64,000 bases of DNA, from positions 1 through 64,000 of the forward strand of contig JAFAEO010000068.1 of assembly GCA_023423975.1 (NCBI GenBank), read 5' to 3'. The translations under genes were made by a program, and so were the position numbers. The notes below the pieces were generated by a model. The model had not been told where the DNA came from and did no database searches. It saw only the letters and a list, made by a program, of their open reading frames with translations. This document shows, in pieces, positions 27,053-37,205 of the stretch. The first letter of the stretch is position 1, and every line of letters begins with the position of its first letter. The DNA is from Pseudomonadota bacterium (GTDB taxonomy: Bacteria > Pseudomonadota > Gammaproteobacteria > Burkholderiales > Burkholderiaceae_B).

Positions 27053-30000
27053 ATGAGCAAGTGGCAATTCTGGGTAGACCGTGGAGGCACCTTCACCGAC
27101 ATCGTCGCAATCACTCCGCAAAAAACCTTACTGACCAGAAAATTGCTCTCGGACAATCCCGAACATTATGAAGATGCAGCGATTGAGGCAATACGCGATC
27201 TTCTTGGCGTTGCCAAGGGCGATCCGATCCCGGTGAAAAGTATCGATTGCGTCAAAATGGGGACCACGGTTGCCACCAATGCACTATTGGAGCGCAAAGG
27301 CGAACGCGTTGTTTTTTTGACAACCCGCGGCTTTGCAGACGCATTGCGGATTGCGTATCAGAATCGTCCGCGCTTATTCGACCGTCATGTCGTCCTGCCC
27401 GAGATGCTTTATGAACAGGTATTGGAAGCCGAGGAACGGATCGACGCGGACGGCGAAGTTATTTCCCCAATGGATGAACAGGCGCTGCGCGCTCAGTTGC
27501 AAGCAGCGTACGATCATGGTCTGCGCAGTATTGCAATTGTATTTATGCATGCCTGGCGCAACCCGGTGCATGAGAAACTGGCAACGCAGCTTGCCCGGGA
27601 GATTGGATTCACGCAGATATCTGCCTCACATGATGTCAGTCCGCTGATCAAGTTTGTGTCACGCGGGGATACCACGGTGGTAGACGCCTATCTGTCACCC
27701 ATCCTTGGACGTTACGTCGATCGGGTCGCCTCGCAATTGCCCGGCGTCAATCTGATGTTCATGCAGTCTTCGGGCGGCCTGTCGGACGCGCATCGCTTTC
27801 GCGGCAAGGACGCCATTTTGTCGGGTCCGGCCGGCGGCATCGTGGGAATGGCGCGCAGCAGCCAACAGGCGGGCTACAAGAAAGTAATTGGTTTTGACAT
27901 GGGCGGCACCTCGACAGATGTATCGCATTTTGCCGGTGTCTATGAACGCGATTACGAAACCTCTGTGGCCGGCGTACGCATGCGCACGCCCATGATGCGC
28001 ATTCACACGGTGGCCGCCGGCGGTGGCTCGATACTGCATTTTGACGGCGCGCGTCTGCGCGTCGGGCCCGATTCGGCAGGGGCCAACCCCGGCCCCGCTT
28101 CCTATCGCAAGCAGGGTCCCCTGACCATTACCGATTGCAATGTCATGCTGGGCAAAATCCAACCGGATTACTTTCCAGCGGTATTCGGCGCGAACGGCAA
28201 CGAGCCGCTGGATGCACAGGTTGTGACCGAAAAGTTCGGTTTGCTAAGCACTCAGGTTAGCCAGGCTACCGGCCGGCAGGTGAGCGCCGAAGAGCTGGCC
28301 GCAGGCTTTCTGGCCATTGGCGTGCAAAACATGGCCGAAGCAATTAAACGGATTTCCGTACAACAGGGCCATGATGTCACGCGCTATACGCTAACCACGT
28401 TCGGCGGCGCCGGTGGCCAGCATGCCTGCCTGGTTGCCGATGCGCTAGGTATGACAACTGTGTTTGCCCATCCATTGGGTGGGGTGCTGTCAGCATATGG
28501 CATGGGTCTGGCCGATCAGGTAGCGATTCGCCAGCAGACCGTGGAAAAGCCAATGCAAGAGGACCTGATCCCGGAACTGGAGCAATTACGCGAGCAGTTG
28601 GCAGAGCAGGCCAGCGCGGAATTGGCGACACGGCTGACCACAGGGATGCAGATCGTGCTGAACACCCGCGCTCAGGTGAAATACCAGGGTACCGACAGTG
28701 CCCTGGAAGTGGACTTTGCCGATGCAGGACAGATGCTTGCTGCGTTCAATGAACAGTATCGCCAGCGATATTCATTTCTGATCGAAGACCGTCCACTGGT
28801 TGTCGAGTCGCTGCTGGTTGAAGCAGTGATTGCCGGCAGCCGGATTGACGAGGCGACTATTACGCGACGTGATGACAGCCTGCCTGTGGCAGACTCACAT
28901 CGCCAAATGTATAGCAACGGCGCCTGGCACAACACACCGGTATTTCCGCGGCAAGCGCTGCAGGCAGGCGACGTTGTCGCCGGCCCGGCCATTATTTCCG
29001 AAGCCAACCAGACTACGATTGTGGAAGCAGGCTGGTCGGCCACCCTCAACAGCAAGGACCACCTGATTCTGACGCGGACCGTTCCCCTGCGCAATGCACT
29101 GGCGGTATCCACAGATGCCGATCCGGTGATGCTTGAAGTATTCAATAATTTGTTCATGTCGATTGCCGACCAGATGGGCCTGAGTCTGCAGAACACCGCC
29201 TATTCGGTCAACATCAAGGAACGGCTGGATTTTTCCTGCGCGATTTTCGATGACCAGGGCAACCTGATTGCCAATGCGCCGCATATGCCGGTTCATCTGG
29301 GCTCCATGAGCGAATCGATCAAGACGGTCATGCGGGAAAATGCCGGCAATATGCACCCGGGTGACGCCTATGTGGTGAACGACCCCTATCACGGCGGTAC
29401 TCATTTGCCGGATATTACGGTTATCACACCTGTGTTTGATCGCGACCAAAAGCAAATCATTTTTTATGTCGGTTCGCGCGGTCACCACGCCGACGTCGGC
29501 GGGCTCACGCCCGGCTCCATGCCACCGGATTCGACGACCATAGAAGAAGAAGGCGTGCTTTTCACCAATTTCCAGCTGGTCCGCAACGGTCGGTTCCGCG
29601 AACAGGAAGCGCGGGATATTCTGATGTCGGGCAAGTATCCGGCGCGCAACCCCGATCAGAACCTGGCCGACCTGCAGGCGCAGATTGCCGCCAACCAGAA
29701 AGGCGTCAGGGAACTGCATGCCATGTGTGATACGTTTGGTCTGGAAGTGGTGCAAGCCTATATGCAGCATGTCCAGGATAATGCCGAGGCGTCGGTGCGT
29801 CGCGTGATCCCTTTGTTACGTGATGGCAGCTACACCTACAAGCTGGACAATGGCGCCGTCATACAGGTGGCAATCCGGATTCATGACGATCGTGAATCAG
29901 TGACGGTTGACTTTACCGGCTCATCGGCACAACTGACCAATAACTTTAATGCGCCGGCTTCGATTGCCGTAGCTGCCGTGCTTTACGTCTTTCGCACGCT

Positions 30001-30673
30001 GGTGAACGATGAAATCCCGCTCAATGCCGGCTGTCTCAAGCCTATCAATATCGTGATACCGCCGGCGTCCATGCTCAACCCCGAACCGCCCGCTTCCGTG
30101 GTGGCCGGCAATGTGGAAACATCCATGTGCATTGTGAATGCTCTGTATGGCGCACTGGGTGTACTGGCTGCCAGCCAGGGCACCATGAACAACTTCACTT
30201 TCGGCAATGCCCGCTACCAGTATTATGAAACCGTCTCTGGTGGCACCGGTGCCGGGCCTGTGTATCTGGATTCGGACGACGAAGGCTTTGACGGTACGTC
30301 ATTGGTGCAGGCGCATATGACCAACTCCCGGCTTACCGACCCGGAAGTGCTGGAGCTGCGCTTCCCTGTACGCCTTGAGTCTTATGCCATCCGCCACGGT
30401 TCCGGCGGCAAAGGCAAATGGCGCGGTGGCGATGGCGGCATCAGGCGCATGCGGTTCCTGGAATCGATGACTGCTGCTATTCTTTCCAATAACCGCAAAT
30501 ACGCGCCCTTCGGCCTCAAAGGCGGAGAGCCGGGCCAGATCGGCAGGAACTATATCGAGCGCGCCGATGGTTCTGTGACACAGCTGGGTCCGCAGGACAG
30601 CGCCAGTCTGCAGCCAGGAGATACATTTGTGATTGAAACACCGGGGGGCGGCGGCTACGGCCAGGCAGAGTGA
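27053..30673 (+). CDS. Fused 5-oxoprolinase / hydantoinase A+B
   Basis: 1206 residues from ATG at 27053 behind AGGCAGGA; 17 upstream codons are unlikely. The N-terminal HyuA half (to about 685) has the actin-like opening WVDRGGTFTDIVA and FDMGGTSTDVSH near 279, the ATP site. The HyuB half begins near 688 (DPVMLEVFNNLFMSIADQMG) and contains NDPYHGGTHLPD and GGGGYG at the end. The ATP-dependent family opens 5-oxoproline, hydantoin or N-methylhydantoin rings in the cytoplasm. The fused form is like eukaryotic-type 5-oxoprolinase; many bacteria have two separate chains. TRAP uptake genes lie divergently upstream. Confidence 0.9.
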   Translation: MSKWQFWVDRGGTFTDIVAITPQKTLLTRKLLSDNPEHYEDAAIEAIRDLLGVAKGDPIPVKSIDCVKMGTTVATNALLERKGERVVFLTTRGFADALRIAYQNRPRLFDRHVVLPEMLYEQVLEAEERIDADGEVISPMDEQALRAQLQAAYDHGLRSIAIVFMHAWRNPVHEKLATQLAREIGFTQISASHDVSPLIKFVSRGDTTVVDAYLSPILGRYVDRVASQLPGVNLMFMQSSGGLSDAHRFRGKDAILSGPAGGIVGMARSSQQAGYKKVIGFDMGGTSTDVSHFAGVYERDYETSVAGVRMRTPMMRIHTVAAGGGSILHFDGARLRVGPDSAGANPGPASYRKQGPLTITDCNVMLGKIQPDYFPAVFGANGNEPLDAQVVTEKFGLLSTQVSQATGRQVSAEELAAGFLAIGVQNMAEAIKRISVQQGHDVTRYTLTTFGGAGGQHACLVADALGMTTVFAHPLGGVLSAYGMGLADQVAIRQQTVEKPMQEDLIPELEQLREQLAEQASAELATRLTTGMQIVLNTRAQVKYQGTDSALEVDFADAGQMLAAFNEQYRQRYSFLIEDRPLVVESLLVEAVIAGSRIDEATITRRDDSLPVADSHRQMYSNGAWHNTPVFPRQALQAGDVVAGPAIISEANQTTIVEAGWSATLNSKDHLILTRTVPLRNALAVSTDADPVMLEVFNNLFMSIADQMGLSLQNTAYSVNIKERLDFSCAIFDDQGNLIANAPHMPVHLGSMSESIKTVMRENAGNMHPGDAYVVNDPYHGGTHLPDITVITPVFDRDQKQIIFYVGSRGHHADVGGLTPGSMPPDSTTIEEEGVLFTNFQLVRNGRFREQEARDILMSGKYPARNPDQNLADLQAQIAANQKGVRELHAMCDTFGLEVVQAYMQHVQDNAEASVRRVIPLLRDGSYTYKLDNGAVIQVAIRIHDDRESVTVDFTGSSAQLTNNFNAPASIAVAAVLYVFRTLVNDEIPLNAGCLKPINIVIPPASMLNPEPPASVVAGNVETSMCIVNALYGALGVLAASQGTMNNFTFGNARYQYYETVSGGTGAGPVYLDSDDEGFDGTSLVQAHMTNSRLTDPEVLELRFPVRLESYAIRHGSGGKGKWRGGDGGIRRMRFLESMTAAILSNNRKYAPFGLKGGEPGQIGRNYIERADGSVTQLGPQDSASLQPGDTFVIETPGGGGYGQAE

Positions 30674-31071
30674 GCTGATGTCAATGCGGTCCCATTGCAG
30701 GATCCTGTAGCCGGATCCTGTTGCGGCGCAAACGCAGCTTGAATGCGACTCGGATGGTGCGGTCTCTCCAACCGGCGGCGGCTGCGCAAAGGCCCGGCTG
30801 TTCAGCGGGCATCGCCGATACGGGCAACTGTAGGCCTGTCGCTTGGATTCAGCCTGGCGCGCGGATTCAATTGAGTCTGGCGTCACGAGCGAGCATTCCG
30901 CCGTGCAAAACACAGAATAATTCGGCATGAGAGCAGATGAAACCAGCTTGTTCATATTTCATTTGTATTGGCCCCGGAAGCGGATACACTATGCAAGAGA
31001 GGTGTCCACCCGGACACCTGACAGTAATGACAACATAACGATAATAAACACGCATCCACAGGAGACATGCT
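30674..31071. other. Intergenic region with hairpin after the oxoprolinase gene
   Basis: 398 bases. A hairpin CAGGATCC / GGATCCTG (30698-30720, seven-base loop) follows the stop by 24 bases; no T-tract follows, so terminator function is uncertain. The rest has no credible gene and should contain the promoter of the Bug receptor gene. Confidence 0.45.
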
Positions 31072-32070
31072 ATGACATTCAATTCCCATATGGTCACACC
31101 GATTCGGTCCGTGGCGCTGGCGACCCTTGCAGCCTGCTGTGTCGCCAGCGCAGCTCACGCTGCCGGTTATCCCGAGCGTGCTGTTACCCTGATCGTGCCC
31201 TTCCCGCCTGCCGGAACGACCGATCTGATCGCCCGGAATGTAGCCCAGGCCCTGGAAAAAGAACTGGGCCAGAGCATTGTGGTAGAGAACCGGGCCGGTG
31301 CCGGCGGCAATGTGGGCATGGGTGCACTGGCGCGCGCCAAAGCCGACGGCTATACCATTGGTATGGGCACCATCGGGACGCAGACAATCAACCAGTTTCT
31401 ATACAAGGATATGCCCTTTGACCCGCAAAAGGATTTTGTACCCATAGCTCTGGCAGGCACCACGCCGAATATCATTGCCGTCAATGCCAATTCCGATATC
31501 AAGTCGCTTGGCGATCTGATTAAAAAGGCCAAGGCGGCAAAGGATAAAAAGCTCAGCTACGCTTCTCCTGGCGTGGGTTCATCGGTGCATCTGACCGGCG
31601 CCTATCTGGAAGACGCAGCCGGCATCAGCATGCTGCATGTACCATTCAAAGGCGTATCGGGTTCCATGCCCGCGCTGATCGGCGGCCAGGTGGACATTCT
31701 GATGGACAACCTGCCCAGCACGCTATCACAAGTGAAAGATGGTGGAAAAGTGCGCGCAATCGCCGTCACGGGTGCGCAGCGGGACCCTGCCATCCAGGAT
31801 GTGCCGACGGTCGCCGAATCTGGCCTGCCGGGCTTTGATGTGAACGCATGGTTTGCCCTGTATGCACCAGCCGGCACGCCGCCCGAAGCCATCAAAACAC
31901 TGGTTGCAGCGGCACAAAAAGCATTGGCGTCAAACGACTTGAAACAAAAACTGCAACAGACCAGCACCCAGCCCGGCACGATATTCGGCGCCGATCTGAC
32001 CGCATTCGAGTCCAAGGAACGTGAACGCTGGAATAAGCTGATCCAGGACAAACATATTCAGTCCAAATAA
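31072..32070 (+). CDS. Bug-family (TctC) periplasmic receptor, orphan
   Basis: 332 residues with a signal peptide (cleavage near AHA-AG, about 27) and the Bug fold: YPERAVTLIVPFPPAGTTD, VVENRAGAGGNVG and HVPFKGVSGSMPALIGGQVD are diagnostic. Bug proteins bind small carboxylates or amides, either for TctAB transport or for sensing. No tctA or tctB lies in the window, so it is an orphan receptor, as is typical of Bordetella relatives. It is followed after 57 bases by a thiamine-diphosphate enzyme gene and may share its transcript. Confidence 0.9.
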   Translation: MTFNSHMVTPIRSVALATLAACCVASAAHAAGYPERAVTLIVPFPPAGTTDLIARNVAQALEKELGQSIVVENRAGAGGNVGMGALARAKADGYTIGMGTIGTQTINQFLYKDMPFDPQKDFVPIALAGTTPNIIAVNANSDIKSLGDLIKKAKAAKDKKLSYASPGVGSSVHLTGAYLEDAAGISMLHVPFKGVSGSMPALIGGQVDILMDNLPSTLSQVKDGGKVRAIAVTGAQRDPAIQDVPTVAESGLPGFDVNAWFALYAPAGTPPEAIKTLVAAAQKALASNDLKQKLQQTSTQPGTIFGADLTAFESKERERWNKLIQDKHIQSK

Positions 32071-32127
32071 TTTTTATTGTTAACCCGTTCCGTGCGCGGA
32101 ACACAGTTGAGAAAGGTTTATAGATTC

Positions 32128-33675
32128 ATGAACGGAGCAGATAGTCTTTGCGATACCTTGCTGGAAAACGATATCGATGTATGTTTCGCCAACCCCGGCA
32201 CCTCGGAAATGCATTTTGTAGCAGCGCTGGATCGCAAGCCGCAGATGCGCTGCGTACTGGGAGTGTTTGAGGGCGTGGTGACAGGCGCCGCGGACGGTTA
32301 CGCACGGATGGCTGACAAGCCGGCAGCCACGCTGCTGCATTGCGGCCCCGGCATGGCCAACGGCCTGGCCAACATGCACAACGCCCGGCGCGCCCATACC
32401 CCCATGGTTAATGTCGTGGGTGATCACGCCAGTTATCATTTGCAATACGACGCACCACTGACAAGCGATATCGAAAGCCTGGCCACGCCTATGTCCGACT
32501 GGGTAAGGCGTATAGCCTCGGCCGACGATGTATCGGGCGCCGCAGCGGCGGCCATCAGCGCAGCAAACAGCGGCTATGGCGCCGTTACCACGCTGATTCT
32601 TCCAGCGGATGCTGCATGGACTGAAACATCGACCCCGGTGCAGAAAGCGCCACCGGTCAAGCGCACACAGGTCGCCCCGGAAGCCCTGCGCGCAGCAACT
32701 GAAGCGCTCAATAACGGTCGCAATACGGTGATCCTGCTATCTGGCAAAGCGCTGCGCTGCAAAGCTCTGGAGACCGCAGCCCGGATTGCCGAGCGTACCG
32801 GCGCCCGGCTGATGGCGCAACAGTCAAATGGCCGTATTGAACGGGGCGCTGGACGTGTGAAGATAGAACGCGTGCCATTCAGTGTTGATCTTGCCATCAA
32901 AGCGCTGCAAGATACCGAACAATTGATTCTGGTGGGTGCAAAAACACCGGTCGCCTTTTTTGCGTACCCAGGCAAGCCGGGTGAGCTGGTTCCGGAAAAT
33001 TGCAAACGTATTGAACTGACGCAGCCGGACGATGATCTGCCTGGTGCCCTGGAAGCGCTGGCTGATGCCGTGGGCGCAACCAAAACACCGATCAGTCTGT
33101 TTGCAGAACGCATTGATATCGGCCTGCCCACCGGCACGCTGGACGCGGCTGCAGTGATTCAGGCGATTGGCAGCTTGCTGCCCGAGAACGCGATTATTTG
33201 CGATGAGTCTGTCACCTCCGGAAGGGATTCGTTCAAATCGACCTTCGGCTCAGCGCCGCACGACTTCCTGCAGATCACAGGCGGCGCCATCGGCATCGGG
33301 ATTCCTATGGCCACCGGCGCAGCTGTTGCCTGCCCGGATCGCAAAGTGGTTCTGATGCAGGCTGACGGCAGCGGCATGTATACGCTGCAGGCCCTGTGGA
33401 CACAGGCCCGCGAACAACTGGACGTGGTTACCGTTATTTTTGCAAATCGCAGTTATGCCATATTGCATAACGAATTCAAGCAGGTTGGCGCCGGCGCGCC
33501 CGGCCGCAATGCCCATCGCATGCTGGATCTGGACAACCCGGCGTTCGACTGGGTGCACATGGCCAATGCAGCCGGCGTTGAAGCTGCCCGGGTAACCACC
33601 ACGGCCGCCCTATCGGATGTCCTGCGCAGCGCCATGACGCGCAAGGGGCCGTTTCTGATTGAGGCGGTTATCTGA
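32128..33675 (+). CDS. Thiamine-diphosphate enzyme, acetolactate synthase large-subunit-like
   Basis: 515 residues from ATG at 32128 behind GAAAGG. Catalytic Glu48 is in GVFEGVVTGAADGYAR; the ThDP/Mg motif starts at about 411 (QADGSGMYTLQALW, the first Gly of GDG being Ala) and ends in FANRSY. The protein is shorter than true acetolactate synthases and lacks a visible small-subunit gene, so it is more likely a 2-keto-acid decarboxylase or lyase (benzoylformate decarboxylase/sulfoacetaldehyde-like). Context with a Bug receptor suggests use of an imported acid. Confidence 0.8.
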   Translation: MNGADSLCDTLLENDIDVCFANPGTSEMHFVAALDRKPQMRCVLGVFEGVVTGAADGYARMADKPAATLLHCGPGMANGLANMHNARRAHTPMVNVVGDHASYHLQYDAPLTSDIESLATPMSDWVRRIASADDVSGAAAAAISAANSGYGAVTTLILPADAAWTETSTPVQKAPPVKRTQVAPEALRAATEALNNGRNTVILLSGKALRCKALETAARIAERTGARLMAQQSNGRIERGAGRVKIERVPFSVDLAIKALQDTEQLILVGAKTPVAFFAYPGKPGELVPENCKRIELTQPDDDLPGALEALADAVGATKTPISLFAERIDIGLPTGTLDAAAVIQAIGSLLPENAIICDESVTSGRDSFKSTFGSAPHDFLQITGGAIGIGIPMATGAAVACPDRKVVLMQADGSGMYTLQALWTQAREQLDVVTVIFANRSYAILHNEFKQVGAGAPGRNAHRMLDLDNPAFDWVHMANAAGVEAARVTTTAALSDVLRSAMTRKGPFLIEAVI

Positions 33676-33685
33676 TCCGGAACCC

Positions 33686-33718
33686 GGTGAGCGCAGCTTT
33701 GATGCTGCTGCGCTCACC
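33686..33718. terminator. Strong hairpin between convergent genes
   Basis: Perfect eleven-base arms GGTGAGCGCAG / CTGCGCTCACC with an eleven-base loop, ten bases after the stop of the thiamine-diphosphate enzyme and just before the end of the convergent LysR gene. No T-tract, but the stem is very stable and well placed to stop both transcripts. Confidence 0.55.
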
Positions 33719-33735
33719 ACATATGCGTATTGCCT

Positions 33736-34683
33736 TTACTGTGATTTTCGGCCAGAGGACTTAGCCGGTATGGCACCCAGCAGATCATCTATCTGTGTTT
33801 GCACTTCACTCATTTGAATACGCATGAACTTAAGAAACTGCTTGGAACTTTCCGAAAATAGTTTATCTGTACGAAACAGCAGGATCGCGCGAAACTCAAC
33901 ATCGAATGCTGCTCGTTTGATGACCAACCCGCTGTCGGCATAGCCGATCGCGGTGACCGGATTGGCAACGCCGATGCCCACCCCTTGCCTGGCCAATTCA
34001 CATACGGTTTGCGAATAAGGTGTCTCAATGATACGCTTGGGCACCACGTTGGCGTTCTGCAGCAGGGCATCCAGGCGAATGCGACTGCTGTCTTCGGCGT
34101 TCAGTGCGATGAAATCCATATCCTGAAGATCGGTAAGCGCAATGACCTGCTTGTTGTTCAGCGGGTGGTCTTTGCGCATGACGACCACGCATTGGGTTCT
34201 GTAAAACAGCGAGTGTTCCAGGCCGGCCAGCGACATTTCATCTGCCATTAAACCAAAATCAGCCTGCCCTGATGTCACATGCGCATGCACATCTTTGGAA
34301 CTCATGATTTGCAATGAGATAAAAGTCTCTGGAAAGCGATGACGAAAGGACGCGACAACGTGCGGCAGAAAGCTAAAGCCCAGTGCTGGGTAAACGGCAA
34401 CGGTCAGCCGATCAGCGCCGCCAGACTTTAAGCTGCGAACACGATGTTCGATTGCCTGCATTCCAATAAAATGCCGCTCAATGTCATTGAGCAGTATTTG
34501 GGCTTCGCGGGTGGGCACCAGGCGTCCGCGGATTCGTTCGAACAAGCACAGATCCGCAGAGGTTTCCAGCTTACGCAGTGATTGGCTGACTGCCGATTGC
34601 GAAATGCCCAGCAAAGCAGCGGTCTTGCTGGCCGTCCCGGAAACCATGACCGAGCGGAAAATTTCGATGTCCCGGGCGTTCAT
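33736..34683 (-). CDS. LysR-family transcriptional regulator
   Basis: 315 residues from ATG at 34681-34683 (AGGAGC upstream); the longer ORF is an artefact. N-terminal helix-turn-helix at about 3-62 (GTASKTAALLGISQSAVSQSLRKLE), then the periplasmic-binding-like effector domain. It lies downstream of, and on the same strand as, the amino acid ABC transporter and C-S lyase genes and could regulate them; sulfur-amino-acid control by CysB-type LysR proteins is common, but this is inference. Confidence 0.88.
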   Translation of the reverse strand: MNARDIEIFRSVMVSGTASKTAALLGISQSAVSQSLRKLETSADLCLFERIRGRLVPTREAQILLNDIERHFIGMQAIEHRVRSLKSGGADRLTVAVYPALGFSFLPHVVASFRHRFPETFISLQIMSSKDVHAHVTSGQADFGLMADEMSLAGLEHSLFYRTQCVVVMRKDHPLNNKQVIALTDLQDMDFIALNAEDSSRIRLDALLQNANVVPKRIIETPYSQTVCELARQGVGIGVANPVTAIGYADSGLVIKRAAFDVEFRAILLFRTDKLFSESSKQFLKFMRIQMSEVQTQIDDLLGAIPAKSSGRKSQ

Positions 34684-34794
34684 ACGCAGCTCCTGGAAGG
34701 AAAATGATCGCTGCCGGCAGTATGCACACAGACGTGAACGGCCAGCTCGAACAGGCAAGGCCGGCCGCCCCATTACCAATTGCCAATGGTCAGG

Positions 34795-35565
34795 CTAGTC
34801 CACCTGTCCCAGAAACTGGGTAATGCGCGAATTGCCCAGATCACTGAAAAAGCGTTTGGCCGGACAGTTTTCCAGTATGGAACCCTGCTCCATGAAGATT
34901 ATACGGTTTGCGACACTTTTGGCAAACCTGACCTCATGGGTGACAACAATCATGGTCATGCCATCACGCGCCAATGTCCGCATGACCTGAAGCACGTCGT
35001 CACGCAATTCTGGATCAAGCGCAGAAGTCGGCTCATCAAACAGGATAACCTCGGGATCCATCGCCAGCCCTCTGGCAATGGCAACCCGCTGCTTTTGCCC
35101 GCCCGACAAATGGGCCGGATATTCATTTGCCTTTTGCGCCAGACCGACGCGCTCGAGCAGTTGCAGGCCTTTGGCCGTTGCCGGTGCTTTGGCCATGCCC
35201 TGAACACTGATCAGGCCCTCGATGACGTTTGCAATTGCCGTCATGTGTGGGAACAGATTGAAAGACTGAAAGACCATGGCCGATTTTCTGCGGATCTGTT
35301 GGATCTCATGCTTTTGCCTGCCTGTATAGTGCTGTTTGGGCTGCACCGTGACGCGAATCCCGGCGATCTGAACCATGCCACTGTCCGGTTGCTCCAGAAA
35401 GTTCAGGGATCGCAACAACGTGGTCTTGCCTGAACCCGAGGGCCCCATGATAACGACCACTTCTCCCTTATCGACATCCAGATCAACACTATGCAAAACG
35501 CGTGTCCCCGCGTAGCTTTTGCAAATGGCGCGCGCCCGCACTGCGTTTGTAAGTTCAGATGTCAT
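34795..35565 (-). CDS. Polar amino acid ABC transporter ATPase
   Basis: 256 residues from ATG at 35563-35565, overlapping the permease stop (ATGA). Walker A GPSGSGKTT near 39-47, the signature LSGGQKQR, and Walker B VILFDEPTSALDPE are as in GlnQ/HisP/TcyC. Energises import of an amino acid together with the permease and receptor encoded upstream. Confidence 0.92.
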   Translation of the reverse strand: MTSELTNAVRARAICKSYAGTRVLHSVDLDVDKGEVVVIMGPSGSGKTTLLRSLNFLEQPDSGMVQIAGIRVTVQPKQHYTGRQKHEIQQIRRKSAMVFQSFNLFPHMTAIANVIEGLISVQGMAKAPATAKGLQLLERVGLAQKANEYPAHLSGGQKQRVAIARGLAMDPEVILFDEPTSALDPELRDDVLQVMRTLARDGMTMIVVTHEVRFAKSVANRIIFMEQGSILENCPAKRFFSDLGNSRITQFLGQVD

Positions 35566-36212
35566 CGAATATGCCTCGCACACCGTTGCTCCAGATAAGT
35601 CTGAAGGATTGTCAATATTTGGTTGATGATCCAGTAAATGGCGCCAACCATCAGAAACATCTCCATATAGCGGAACGTAGCCGCGCCTACCTGGTCAGCC
35701 ACCCTGGTCAACTCCACCACGGTAACCGTGGAGGCAAGCGACGTATCCTTCACCAGCGCGATCAGGCGACTACCTACGGTTGGAATGGCAATGACCAGAC
35801 CCTGCGGCAGGATAATGCGCTGCATCAGCTTGCGATAACTCAACCCCATGGACAGCCCTGCCTCCCACTGCCCCTTGTCCACGGCATTGATACCTGAGCG
35901 AAAGTTTTCACTCAGATAGGAAGCGGAAAACAGCGTCAGGGCAATAATGGCGGAGGGCACAGGTTCAAGAACAATACCTATGCGCGGCAGACCAAAATAG
36001 ATGAGCAGCAGTTGCACCAATAACGGCGTGCCGCGAAAAATGGACACATAAACGAATGCCGCATAGCGCAGTACTCTGAATGACGAGATCCGTGCCAGCG
36101 CAATAAACAGACCGAGTATGCAACCCAGGATGAAAGAGCTGGCCGATAGCAACAATGTCAAAAGCAGTGCGTTTTGCAGGAGCGGCAAGGCTCGCATGAA
36201 CAGCTCTAGCAT
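35562..36212 (-). CDS. Polar amino acid ABC transporter permease
   Basis: 216 residues, the usual HisM/GlnP length, with about five hydrophobic segments and the EAA-like loop (QWEAGLSMGLSYRKLMQRIILPQ). A single permease gene suggests a homodimer, as in cystine-type importers. ATG at 36210-36212 follows AAGGGGAA. Confidence 0.92.
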   Translation of the reverse strand: MLELFMRALPLLQNALLLTLLLSASSFILGCILGLFIALARISSFRVLRYAAFVYVSIFRGTPLLVQLLLIYFGLPRIGIVLEPVPSAIIALTLFSASYLSENFRSGINAVDKGQWEAGLSMGLSYRKLMQRIILPQGLVIAIPTVGSRLIALVKDTSLASTVTVVELTRVADQVGAATFRYMEMFLMVGAIYWIINQILTILQTYLEQRCARHIR

Positions 36213-36214
36213 AG

Positions 36215-37075
36215 TTATTTCCCCTTTGCCGCGATTTCTTCTTTGGCCGCCGCTATTGAGCCCAGCATGTGGTAGTCCTTGCCGACAAACTCGTTGCTTA
36301 TGCGTTCGACGGTGCCGTCCTTGAGCATGCTGTCCAATGCGCTGTTGACGGCTTCACGCAAGCCATCCTGTCCTTTTGGCAGCGCCGCAGCGGCCAGTTG
36401 GTATGTCAGGGGCTCGCCAACTTCCTTGACCGGAATCCCTTTGGCATGCGCGTACTTCATACCACCGAAATGCGAAATGATGACGGCATCAATCCTGCCA
36501 TTGGCGATATCATTAAAAATCAGCGCGCCATTATCGTAGCCTCTTATATCCGAATCGGTCAGATTCTCACGGGCCCAGCTTTCGTTGGATGATCCGGTCG
36601 AAACTCCGACCTTTTTGCCGGCAAGCGTTGCTTTGTCAGTAATATCAGTATTGTCGTTACGAACGAAAATGCGAAACACTTCGACCCCATAAGGGATGGA
36701 AAAATCAACCTGTTTGCGACGCATCTCGGTGGGCGTCATATCGTTCATGACCAGATCGTATTTATCGGTCTTCAACCCTTCTACAAAATTCTTGTAGGTA
36801 TCGCCAACAAATTTTATTTTAGGCGTTCCCATGCGTTGTGCCATCTCCTTGGCAATGGCAACATCGTACCCGGTCAGCTGATTTTTTTCGTCGAGCATGC
36901 TCCAGGGTGGGCTGGCCTGAGTATTGGCAATGCGTATGACACCGGTGCTTTTGATTCTTTCCAGCAAATCTGTTTGCTCTGCATGTGCGGGCGCAGTAAC
37001 GCCGGCTCCTCCTATGGCCAAGACCAGGATGGTTGCCAATTGCCGTGATCCACGTACCCATGTCGTTGTATTCAT
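36215..37075 (-). CDS. Amino acid ABC transporter periplasmic receptor
   Basis: 286 residues from ATG at 37073-37075, seven bases after GGAG. Signal peptide with cleavage near AHA-EQ (about 33). The mature protein is of SBP type 3: GVIRIANTQASPPW, GYDVAIAKEMA, and DLVMNDMTPTEMRR, the ligand-contact segments of family 3 receptors. The adjacent lyase suggests cystine, cystathionine, methionine or an S-conjugate as ligand. Confidence 0.9.
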   Translation of the reverse strand: MNTTTWVRGSRQLATILVLAIGGAGVTAPAHAEQTDLLERIKSTGVIRIANTQASPPWSMLDEKNQLTGYDVAIAKEMAQRMGTPKIKFVGDTYKNFVEGLKTDKYDLVMNDMTPTEMRRKQVDFSIPYGVEVFRIFVRNDNTDITDKATLAGKKVGVSTGSSNESWARENLTDSDIRGYDNGALIFNDIANGRIDAVIISHFGGMKYAHAKGIPVKEVGEPLTYQLAAAALPKGQDGLREAVNSALDSMLKDGTVERISNEFVGKDYHMLGSIAAAKEEIAAKGK

Positions 37076-37205
37076 ATCATGTCTCCACATTGATTTGATG
37101 TTGCGTTCGATCGGCATCCGGTGCCGCAGTTGCTGGCATATACCGGATGTGAGCTTCTTCGTTTTCAGCAGATTGATCTATTGACGCCTGCCGCCCTCGC
37201 ATTTT

